A stretch of 13,350 nucleotides of DNA from an uncultured Clostridia bacterium (GTDB lineage Bacteria > Bacillota > Clostridia > Christensenellales > Borkfalkiaceae): assembly GCA_937920115.1 (NCBI GenBank), contig CALGVF010000205.1:1-13350 (forward strand), in the 5' to 3' direction. How positions within the stretch are numbered: position 1 is the stretch's first letter; every line of letters begins with the position of its first letter. Below are positions 1-5,786 of this stretch, piece by piece. The position numbers were made by a program, and so were the translations under genes. Below the pieces are notes generated by a model, which ran no database searches, was not told the origin of the DNA, and saw only the letters and a list, made by a program, of their open reading frames with translations.

Positions 1-193
1 CCGTATCGAATACGATAAGTCCCGTTACGCATACGGCGGACGTCGAAGTAAAAAGAGCGTCGATAAAAGATGTCCATTCGTGAGTTTTTGAAGAAATCGG
101 CAAGGTCAATAAAAATGCACCTAGCAAAACAACTCCCGCGAATCCTAATAATATTATCTGAAAGGACGATAGTTTTCTTTTTAGTATTCCCAT
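1..193 (-). CDS. ktrB: KtrB/TrkH-family potassium uptake channel subunit, N-terminal part (partial)
   Basis: The minus strand reads 64 codons from an ATG at 193 to the window edge with no stop. The protein starts MGILKRKLSSFQIILLGFAG, continues with a hydrophobic helix (about residues 11-34), and then has ALFTSTSAVCVTGLIVFDT (about residues 47-64). That last stretch is the first pore loop of the KtrB/TrkH family, whose Thr-Gly segment lines the potassium filter. Family members are about 450 residues, so roughly one seventh is visible. They are integral membrane subunits that import K+ together with a cytoplasmic nucleotide-binding KtrA/TrkA partner, which is not in view. The start is supported by a GAGGT ribosome binding site 6 bases upstream. 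A terminator lies between this gene and ypeB, so it is probably a separate transcription unit. The family call is firm; the choice of KtrB over TrkH rests on the short N-terminus and is less certain. Confidence 0.88.
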   Translation of the reverse strand, partial: MGILKRKLSSFQIILLGFAGVVLLGAFLLTLPISSKTHEWTSFIDALFTSTSAVCVTGLIVFDT

Positions 194-199
194 ACAAAA

Positions 200-219
200 A
201 CCTCGATTCCGATTATCGG
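200..219 (-). promoter_or_regulatory. Ribosome binding site and adjacent palindrome before the potassium channel gene
   Basis: The minus strand has the 11-base palindrome CCGATAATCGG (209-219), then GAGGT (200-204), then the start codon at 193. With a single central base it cannot form a normal hairpin loop, so it could be an operator half-site pair or a bulged structure. Its CCGA/TCGG arms just before the ribosome binding site resemble those at several other genes here. Confidence 0.35.
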
Positions 220-237
220 TATCATAATATCATTTTT

Positions 238-267
238 TTTATAAAGATAGCATTAGGATTCTCGCAA
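238..267 (-). promoter_or_regulatory. Candidate promoter for the potassium channel gene
   Basis: On the minus strand TTGCGA (262-267) is separated by 18 bases from TATAAA (238-243), about 45 bases before the start codon and downstream of the ypeB terminator. The match to a housekeeping promoter is moderate and the region is AT-rich, so this is tentative. The rest of the 221-base gap between the two genes holds only the terminator and the leader palindrome described separately. Confidence 0.3.
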
Positions 268-365
268 AAGGTATTAAAATTGTATAAAGAAAAAAATTCC
301 CATTTATATCGCCCCCTTCCGACGGGTTTTAAGCCGTGCGGATATCGCATGGTTTTCGTCGACGC

Positions 366-400
366 AAAAAAGACCTGCGATTTTTTCGCAAGCCTTTTTT
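366..400 (-). terminator. Rho-independent terminator after ypeB, probably bidirectional
   Basis: The arms at 371-380 and 386-395 form a 10-bp stem with two G-U pairs around a 5-base loop. On the minus strand a run of T residues follows (366-371), and on the plus strand another (396-400), so it could stop transcription from either side. It lies about 20 bases past the ypeB stop codon. Confidence 0.8.
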
Positions 401-414
401 CTTCTAACAGTCGA

Positions 415-2340
415 TTATATTAAAAGAGTTCCCTCTTCCGTTATAACCACTTTGTATATCTCGACTTCCTTTAACGTGTCCGCGTCGAGATAAATATAAT
501 AAGTCGAATCGTTGTAAGTTCCTATAAACTCGTAAGCGAGCGTTTCGTTGCCGTTTCCGAGCGGTATTACCGCCACTCTTTCTTCACTGACGTCGAGTTT
601 CTCGCTCACCTTGTCGAACGCGTCGCCGAGCGTGAACTTCGCCTTTCCGAGTACCCTTTCGGTATGATTGATATAGTAATTATCAGCGTCCATACCCGTT
701 ATTTTACCCGTTTCCATACAAACGTTTACCTTAACGAGGTCGGGATACATAATCACTCCGTCTTCCGTATAAGCGAAATTCAGATGCTCCGTACCGTTAG
801 ACGAGTACTTCCACACGCATTTCATACCGTCAAAACCTAAGTTTTCAAGGAATTTTCCTGCGGCTTCAACGCATTCGTCCTCGGAAAGTTTTACCTCTTT
901 ACACTCTCTGTAAGCGTTGAAAGTAACGAGTTTTCCGCCTTTTCTCGAAAACTGAGCGAATATCTCTCCGCCACTATACATCGCGTCCACGTTATAGCAG
1001 GTAATATTGCTGTTTTCGGTCATTCCCGTGACATTCGCGACTTCGATTTCGTAGTCTGCGAAAATCTCCGCGAATTTTTCCTTTACCTGAATTTCGTCGA
1101 CTTCTTCTCCGTCGATTCCTTTGACCTTCTTGTCGTTCACGCCGTCCGAGAACGCCCCGTCGTAAATCATTTCGGGATAATCGACCGCGCCCTTTTCGAG
1201 TTCGTTGAACTGCGATATTATAAGGTCGCTCGAATTGTTCTCTTTGAGCAGTTTAAAGTCGTAGTTTTCGTTTATCTTGCTCGTAAGAGTCATAAGAGCC
1301 GTCTTTAAATCGACGTTGATATTATAGAGTTCGGTAAGCCTGTCTAAATCGTCATTAGTGAGCGTTTCCTCGTCTATAAGTCGATTATTGAGGTATTTCG
1401 CATAGTCGCCGACCTGATTTATATACTTGGAAGTATAGTATTTCGACTCGTCCGTTATAGGAAGAGCGGCGAGCGAAGAATCGGCGAGATTGCTCTGTAC
1501 CATAAGGTCTCCGAGTATTCTCTGCTGACTTTCGGCATCGGTAGAAACGAACAGTTTGGACATATTCGTTTCCATATTGTCGACGTAGCCGACGAGGTCG
1601 TAATAAGCCCTTTCGGCGTTCGCCGTGGTGTCTTTGTTCTTTGCGAAATCGATATAATCGGTAAAGAGCGACAGGGCGAGTACCGAGCCTAAAACGAGTA
1701 CCGAACAGCCGAGCGAGATAACCGCCGCGAGCCAACCGCCCACGCCTCTCGACCTTCTGTCTTTGCCTCTGCGTTCTTTCATTTCGGCTTTCTTGACTTC
1801 TCTCTGATGCTTGTTTTCTTCTTTCTGTCTCTTCATTTCGGCCTTTCTCTCGGCTTTCGCCTTTCTGAGTTCGGCTTTCTTGTTCGCCTTTTCGGCTTTG
1901 ATTTTCAATTTCGCCTGTTTTTCGGCGGCAAGGCGTTTTTGTCTTTCTTCCTTGCTTTCGTTTTTAAGAGCCTGCTTTTTAGCGAGTCTCTCTTCCTTTT
2001 TGGCGATTTTCATTTCTTTGAGACTTTCGTATTTCTTCTTTTTCGCTAGCGCTTTCGCCTTCTTCATCTGAGCGGCTTTCTTCTTCTTTTCGGCTTTGCG
2101 TTTTGCTTTTTCTTCTTTCGCCGCAAGTTTCGCCTTAGCCTTTTCTTCGCGTTTTTCTTTCGGAGTTTTCTTTGTTTCTTTGTTCTTTTTTTCGTTCTTG
2201 CCGTTCTTCGCCGTAGATTTTTTAACGGTACTCTTCTTTTCGCGAGTATCGTTTAGCGGCTTATCGGCTGTCTTTTTGCCCGCGTTTTCTACTTTTTCAA
2301 ACGCGCTGTTCTCGGTTACGAAATCTTTATTTTCTTCCAT
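415..2340 (-). CDS. ypeB: Germination protein YpeB with a long lysine-rich N-terminal extension
   Basis: This 641-residue protein is the second gene of a sleB-ypeB pair, as in Bacillus; YpeB is the membrane-tethered partner that stabilises and restrains the cortex-lytic enzyme SleB in the spore. From about residue 200 it follows the family plan: one membrane helix (about 203-226), an extracytoplasmic helical region, the hallmark YPEMIYDGAFSDG (388-400), then PepSY-like repeats to the C-terminus. The stretch from residue 200 on is about 440 residues, close to a normal YpeB of about 450. The extra part is residues 1-199, with about 62 lysines, rich in Glu and Ala and predicted to be a long charged helix facing the forespore side. 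The start is fixed by AGGAGG four bases before the ATG, inside the 12-base gap after the sleB stop. The family call is strong; the role of the extension is unknown. Confidence 0.92.
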   Translation of the reverse strand: MEENKDFVTENSAFEKVENAGKKTADKPLNDTREKKSTVKKSTAKNGKNEKKNKETKKTPKEKREEKAKAKLAAKEEKAKRKAEKKKKAAQMKKAKALAKKKKYESLKEMKIAKKEERLAKKQALKNESKEERQKRLAAEKQAKLKIKAEKANKKAELRKAKAERKAEMKRQKEENKHQREVKKAEMKERRGKDRRSRGVGGWLAAVISLGCSVLVLGSVLALSLFTDYIDFAKNKDTTANAERAYYDLVGYVDNMETNMSKLFVSTDAESQQRILGDLMVQSNLADSSLAALPITDESKYYTSKYINQVGDYAKYLNNRLIDEETLTNDDLDRLTELYNINVDLKTALMTLTSKINENYDFKLLKENNSSDLIISQFNELEKGAVDYPEMIYDGAFSDGVNDKKVKGIDGEEVDEIQVKEKFAEIFADYEIEVANVTGMTENSNITCYNVDAMYSGGEIFAQFSRKGGKLVTFNAYRECKEVKLSEDECVEAAGKFLENLGFDGMKCVWKYSSNGTEHLNFAYTEDGVIMYPDLVKVNVCMETGKITGMDADNYYINHTERVLGKAKFTLGDAFDKVSEKLDVSEERVAVIPLGNGNETLAYEFIGTYNDSTYYIYLDADTLKEVEIYKVVITEEGTLLI

Positions 2341-2352
2341 ATTCCCTCCTTA

Positions 2353-3072
2353 TTACAACGCGAAAACGTGTCCCCCGATAGTTACCACGGTCTTTCTCGA
2401 AAATATCCATTTACTCGTAGCGACCGCGGGATTGTAGTAGTAAAGACTCCCGTAAGAGGGGTCCCAACCGTTCATTGCGTCTTTCGCCGCGGAAAGAGCC
2501 GTCTTGTCGGGCGTCATGTTTATCTGCCCGTCGCTCACGCAGGTGAACGCATAAGGCTGATAGATTACGCCCGAAATAGTGTTCGGGAACGAGGGATTTT
2601 TAACCCTATTCAAAACTACCGCCCCCACGGCGACCTGACCCGCGTAGGTCTCGCCTCTCGCTTCCGCGTAGATAAGTCTTGCAAGCAAGTTGGTGTCCGA
2701 ACTCGAATAAGCGGAGGTGGTATTCTGCTTAACGCTTCCGACGTAAATGCCTAACGCCTGCAAAGTTTTCGTACCGACTATGCCGTCGGCTGTGAGTTTG
2801 TTTTTCTGTTGGAATCTTATTACGGCTTTCTTGGTACCCGAACCGAAAATTCCGTCTACCGCGCCGTTATAATATCCCCAATTTTTAAGTTTTTGCTGAA
2901 TTTGCTTGACGGTCGAACCCGTAGAACCTTGTTTTAAGGTCAGCGTTTCGATCGTTTCTATTCTCGAAATTACCGCGTCGTTTGCGTTCTTCTGAATGAC
3001 TATTGCTGAGAAAGTACAAACGAGGGCGAGAATGACGGCAAAAAAAGCAAGTTTCATCAATTTTTTGTTCAT
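2353..3072 (-). CDS. sleB: Spore cortex-lytic enzyme SleB
   Basis: This 239-residue protein has an N-terminal signal or anchor helix (about 8-27), a PG_binding_1 domain (about 45-109, with the repeat-like motif VDGIFGSGT at 72-80), a Ser/Thr-rich linker, and a C-terminal Hydrolase_2/SleB domain (about 128-239). The motif ARLIYAEARGE (131-141) carries the glutamate (E137) that matches the catalytic residue of SleB lytic transglycosylases. The family cleaves muramic-delta-lactam-containing cortex peptidoglycan during germination. Domain order and length match SleB. It is followed after 12 bases by ypeB, its known partner. Bacillus sleB is expressed in the forespore under sigma-G, but I see no convincing sigma-G promoter in the 85 bases upstream. 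Its ribosome binding site (AAGGAG, 11 bases before the ATG, a rather long spacing) lies in one arm of a perfect inverted repeat. Confidence 0.95.
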   Translation of the reverse strand: MNKKLMKLAFFAVILALVCTFSAIVIQKNANDAVISRIETIETLTLKQGSTGSTVKQIQQKLKNWGYYNGAVDGIFGSGTKKAVIRFQQKNKLTADGIVGTKTLQALGIYVGSVKQNTTSAYSSSDTNLLARLIYAEARGETYAGQVAVGAVVLNRVKNPSFPNTISGVIYQPYAFTCVSDGQINMTPDKTALSAAKDAMNGWDPSYGSLYYYNPAVATSKWIFSRKTVVTIGGHVFAL

Positions 3073-3080
3073 TTTTGCAC

Positions 3081-3127
3081 AACTCCTTTTCTTGAATTCT
3101 CTTACCGGATTTAATCGAAAAGGAGTT
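3081..3127 (-). promoter_or_regulatory. Inverted repeat enclosing the sleB ribosome binding site
   Basis: The 11-base arms 3081-3091 and 3117-3127 are perfect inverted complements around a 25-base loop. On the minus-strand RNA the downstream arm is GAAAAGGAGTT, which contains the AAGGAG site used for sleB, and the upstream arm AACTCCTTTTC would pair with all of it. No T-run follows, so it does not look like a terminator for spoIIR. The likely effect, by inference, is to block sleB translation on read-through messages from spoIIR. Confidence 0.6.
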
Positions 3128-3157
3128 CGGTCGGATTTTCCGCCGCGGGGCGCAGAG

Positions 3158-3694
3158 TTAGCGACCGTTTTTCGTTTTCGATTTCCATTCGGCGATTATG
3201 TCTGCGATTTTCGAGCGATATTCGATATTTTCGCCCGAAGAAAAACAGAGCGGCGGATAGACGACGCACCACCAATTCGCCCCTTCCGCTTTTCCGAGTT
3301 CAACGATAACCGCATCGTAATAGCCGCTTTCCAAAGTTAAGTCTCCGTAAACTCTCGTAGGGAATTTTTCGTTTCTTATTATTACTTTTGAAGAATAATT
3401 AAAACCGTTTTTCCTTAAAGTTTGATTGATTTTATCTTCTGTTTTACTTTTCAAGTCGGTTATTACTTTTGCGGCTTCGTTTTTAGAACGGCAATTCGCG
3501 AGGTAAGGAGTTAAAAATTCGACCAATTCGTCCTTGACGATATATTTCACGTTCTGATCGGCCAATTCGTCGGAATTAGCGCGGACGTGAATTCTCAGAT
3601 AGGCGTTTTCGTTAGAATTTCCGCTTCCCGAGCCGCACGCTATTGCCACAAGTATTATGATTAGTAATTCCAAAGTTATGCAAAATTTTTTCAT
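3158..3694 (-). CDS. spoIIR: Stage II sporulation protein R (SpoIIR)
   Basis: SpoIIR is made in the forespore under sigma-F and exported into the intermembrane space, where it triggers SpoIIGA to process pro-sigma-E in the mother cell. The 178-residue product has a hydrophobic N-terminus (about 6-19), the family segment YLRIHVRANSDELADQNVK (about residues 32-50), and the strongly conserved block FPTRVYGDLTL followed by NWWCVVYPPLCF. These blocks are characteristic of SpoIIR, so the call is firm, although the protein is somewhat shorter than the usual 200 or more residues. The N-terminus ends VAIAC, which fits a lipobox with Cys20, so it may be a lipoprotein rather than a cleaved secreted protein. 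The gap to the upstream GH20 gene is 104 bases and is mostly filled by a large hairpin that includes the spoIIR ribosome binding site (AAGAGG, 6 bases before the ATG). Confidence 0.95.
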   Translation of the reverse strand: MKKFCITLELLIIILVAIACGSGSGNSNENAYLRIHVRANSDELADQNVKYIVKDELVEFLTPYLANCRSKNEAAKVITDLKSKTEDKINQTLRKNGFNYSSKVIIRNEKFPTRVYGDLTLESGYYDAVIVELGKAEGANWWCVVYPPLCFSSGENIEYRSKIADIIAEWKSKTKNGR

Positions 3695-3695
3695 A

Positions 3696-3770
3696 AAAAA
3701 CCTCTTTTCCGATTCAAGATTGTTCGGCGTCAGCCTGTGACAACAATCATTGACCGAAAAAGAGGTTTTT
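3696..3770 (-). terminator. 29-bp imperfect hairpin between the GH20 gene and spoIIR; terminator that also covers the spoIIR ribosome binding site
   Basis: The arms 3696-3724 and 3742-3770 pair at 26 of 29 positions as minus-strand RNA (two of them G-U), with a 17-base loop. The structure starts about 29 bases past the GH20 stop codon and ends in a T-run directly before the spoIIR ATG, so it fits a rho-independent terminator with A-tract and T-tract. The AAGAGG ribosome binding site of spoIIR lies in the downstream arm. Transcripts coming from the GH20 gene would therefore be terminated or have spoIIR translation blocked. Confidence 0.8.
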
Positions 3771-3774
3771 ATAC
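3746..3774 (-). promoter_or_regulatory. Possible sigma-F-type promoter for spoIIR inside the hairpin
   Basis: On the minus strand GTATA (3770-3774) is followed after 14 bases by GGTCAATGAT (3746-3755). The known sigma-F consensus is about GYWTA, 15 bases, then GGNNANANT. The -35 fits, but the -10 matches only in part and the spacing is one short. Since the hairpin fills almost the whole intergenic space, the spoIIR promoter must lie within it or inside the GH20 gene. Transcription from here would begin near the loop, so the RNA would lack the masking arm. Confidence 0.3.
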
Positions 3775-3798
3775 TTTCATTTTAAATTTTAATTTTTA

Positions 3799-5616
3799 TC
3801 AGCCGTAGAATTTATGACTCATAACGCAGTAACTTACGTTCTGCTCGTAACTGTTAAACAGTCTCGCGTCCGTGTAGTTGTCGCCCCTCAAAGTCGGCGA
3901 TAAATCTTCCTGTTCGAGTTCTTCGATTCGCCTGATTTTTCCGCCCGCAAACGCTTCGACCCTTTCCGAACAGAAATTAAGTCTGTTTATAAGTCCGCCC
4001 ATTCTTATCTGAATTATCTCCAAGCCGAACGGTTTATTGTCGCTAAGCCATCTGTTTAAATACGTACTCTCGAACTTTTCGACCAAAACGGCTATCGCTT
4101 TCAGTTCTTTCGCAAGTTTTACGAGTTCTTTTTTATCCTCGTTCTTGTACGCAAGTCTCAGACGGTTTCTCATTCCGCACTTCTTTTCAAGCACTCCGCA
4201 AAGCATGGCGTATTCCGCGTAAATATCCTTTAATCTGCCGCCGTTTTTCGCAAGTCTTTCGAGCGTTTTCTTATTCTTCGCGAAATACGGAACAAACCCC
4301 TCCGAAGCCGTGAAATCGGCGTTGCCCGTAAACACGTCCTCGTAGAAGAGATACTTCGACGGGTTCACTATCTTTTCGGGCTTTTCGTCGAATACGTTGT
4401 TCGGCAAATCGAAAGCGAGAAGTTCCTCCATATTGTACCCGAATAACGTTTCCGCGATTTTATCGAGAGAATTTTTATCAAACTCACCGCCGTATATCGC
4501 GTTCGCCGCCTTTATGAGCGAATACCACACGGCGTTATGCGAACATTCCGAACCGTCGTCGCCCCAAAGAGTCAGAAGAAAGTCGTCCGTTCTGCCCTTA
4601 GAAGCCTCTATCGACGGCATAATCGTCTTCATGGAATACTCGTTATGCGGCGCGAAGCCGTACCACTTCGACGCCCCCGAAGCAAACTTTATCTTATCCG
4701 TGAGTTTCTTCGCCTCTTCCATTTTGTTTATATAGGTCTCTTCATCCGTGTGGTAATAGTCCCATACCCTTAAATATAAATTCTCGGGCAACGAAACTTT
4801 ATCCTTATGATATACGAACATATCCGCCCACGCTTCGGGGATAAGTCCGTGTTTCTCCGCGAGTTCGCAGACCTTCGCCGCATGGCGGGAGAATACTTCC
4901 GCTCTGTCGTAGTCGGCGTGTAAAGTACGGTATTTACCGAAGGTCATTAAGAACGCCTCGTCCATACCTATGCTTATTCTGCCCTTGCCGAAAGTTCTCT
5001 CAATAGTAGCGAAAAGTCGGTCTATAAGTTGATAAACGAACGGTTCGTCCATTAAAAGAATATCGCAACAGTCTTTTGCGTAACGAACGTACGGGTCGTA
5101 GTGGCGGAAAAGCCCTTCGAGGTGAGCGAGAGTCTGAACAAACGGAACGACCTCGAAACCGAAGAGGTCGGCGTACGCTACTATCTCCTTGACTTCCTTT
5201 TCCGTATATCTGCCCCTCATATATCCGAATTTCGGTTCATCCTCGACTTCGAGACAATCCTCGACGTAAAGTCCGAGATAGGTATAACCCGAAGCGACCG
5301 CGGATAAAATATAATCTTTCAGAAACTCGACGGTCGGCACGCCGTTTCTCGCGCAGTCGAGCATTATTCCGAGGTTTTTAAAGCCGTAAGCCATATCGAC
5401 GGTTTTGCCCGTTACCGCCAAATCGAATACCGAACGGAAGAAGGACAATCTGTCCGCATAGCGGACTTCGATACTGCCGTCTTTCAGAAGTTCCGCAGAG
5501 GTTTTTCCGTTCTCGGCTTTCGTCGCCCTGACGGTCTTTTCTTCAAGCAAAGTAAAACGCTTTGTAAAATATTCAAAGCCCTTGACGAGTTTTTCGTCTT
5601 CGCATATTATTTTCAT
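3799..5616 (-). CDS. GH20 beta-N-acetylhexosaminidase, GcnA-like, cytoplasmic
   Basis: The product is 605 residues, close to the roughly 627 of streptococcal GcnA/GH20C enzymes, which remove terminal N-acetylglucosamine or N-acetylgalactosamine from glycans. Family features in order are: KNLGIMLDCARNGVPT (about 80-95), the barrel segment with VEDEPKFGYMRGRYT, VVPFVQTLAHLEGLFRH (156-172), the catalytic Asp-Glu pair in SIGMDEA (D219, E220), EAWADM (261-266), TLWGDDGSE, and a helical C-terminal region. There is no signal peptide, so it probably acts on imported sugars or recycled cell-wall fragments. The start at 5616 is chosen because AAGGAG lies 6 bases upstream; an in-frame ATG 34 codons earlier falls upstream of the likely promoter. 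In most GH20 enzymes the motif is HxGxDE; here serine replaces the histidine. Substrate is not deducible. It is read divergently from tyrS. Confidence 0.88.
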   Translation of the reverse strand: MKIICEDEKLVKGFEYFTKRFTLLEEKTVRATKAENGKTSAELLKDGSIEVRYADRLSFFRSVFDLAVTGKTVDMAYGFKNLGIMLDCARNGVPTVEFLKDYILSAVASGYTYLGLYVEDCLEVEDEPKFGYMRGRYTEKEVKEIVAYADLFGFEVVPFVQTLAHLEGLFRHYDPYVRYAKDCCDILLMDEPFVYQLIDRLFATIERTFGKGRISIGMDEAFLMTFGKYRTLHADYDRAEVFSRHAAKVCELAEKHGLIPEAWADMFVYHKDKVSLPENLYLRVWDYYHTDEETYINKMEEAKKLTDKIKFASGASKWYGFAPHNEYSMKTIMPSIEASKGRTDDFLLTLWGDDGSECSHNAVWYSLIKAANAIYGGEFDKNSLDKIAETLFGYNMEELLAFDLPNNVFDEKPEKIVNPSKYLFYEDVFTGNADFTASEGFVPYFAKNKKTLERLAKNGGRLKDIYAEYAMLCGVLEKKCGMRNRLRLAYKNEDKKELVKLAKELKAIAVLVEKFESTYLNRWLSDNKPFGLEIIQIRMGGLINRLNFCSERVEAFAGGKIRRIEELEQEDLSPTLRGDNYTDARLFNSYEQNVSYCVMSHKFYG

Positions 5617-5647
5617 ATACTGCTCCTTATGCGTTTTATGCAAGACC

Positions 5648-5676
5648 ATTGTACCAAAAGCGAACGAAAAAGTAAA
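5648..5676 (-). promoter_or_regulatory. Promoter for the GH20 gene
   Basis: On the minus strand TTTACT (5671-5676) is separated by 17 bases from TACAAT (5648-5653), and the -10 is preceded by TGG, an extended -10. It ends 31 bases before the chosen ATG and supports the short start over the upstream one. Confidence 0.7.
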
Positions 5677-5705
5677 CGAAATAACCGAAGCAGTCGTTTT
5701 TTCGC

Positions 5706-5734
5706 TTGATTTTAACAATGAAAACTGCTAATAT
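5706..5734 (+). promoter_or_regulatory. Housekeeping promoter for tyrS
   Basis: TTGATT (5706-5711), a 17-base spacer and TAATAT (5729-5734) give a good sigma-A-type promoter. Transcription should begin near 5741, leaving a leader of about 46 bases. Confidence 0.8.
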
Positions 5735-5745
5735 ATAAGTTGTCA

Positions 5746-5782
5746 GCCGAGAGAGTGTTTATTTTCTTCGGCAAAGAGGTGT
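5746..5782 (+). promoter_or_regulatory. tyrS leader: short hairpin and ribosome binding site
   Basis: GCCGA (5746-5750) can pair with TCGGC (5768-5772) around a 17-base loop, followed by GAGGTG (5777-5782) five bases before a GTG start. The leader is far too short for a T-box riboswitch, which controls many tyrS genes in Firmicutes, so that control seems absent here. Confidence 0.5.
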
Positions 5783-5786
5783 AAAA

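Noticed and set aside
70..423. Plus-strand open frame of 117 codons
   Set aside because: It overlaps the potassium channel gene, the leader and the ypeB terminator in antisense, has no ribosome binding site and resembles no protein family.
1807..2437. Several plus-strand Phe/Leu/Ser-rich open frames
   Set aside because: They are the antisense image of the lysine- and alanine-rich codons of the ypeB extension, and hydrophobicity arises from the complement of AAG and GAA codons.
5658..5707. 7-base inverted repeat AAGCGAA/TTCGCTT across the divergent GH20-tyrS promoters
   Set aside because: Short arms 36 bases apart in AT-rich DNA are expected by chance; no further sign of an operator.
5617..5718. 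34-codon N-terminal extension of the GH20 gene
   Set aside because: It lies upstream of a good promoter and of the AAGGAG site that serves the ATG at 5616.
5741..5786. T-box riboswitch in front of tyrS
   Set aside because: The predicted leader is only about 46 bases with one small hairpin and no T-box sequence or terminator.
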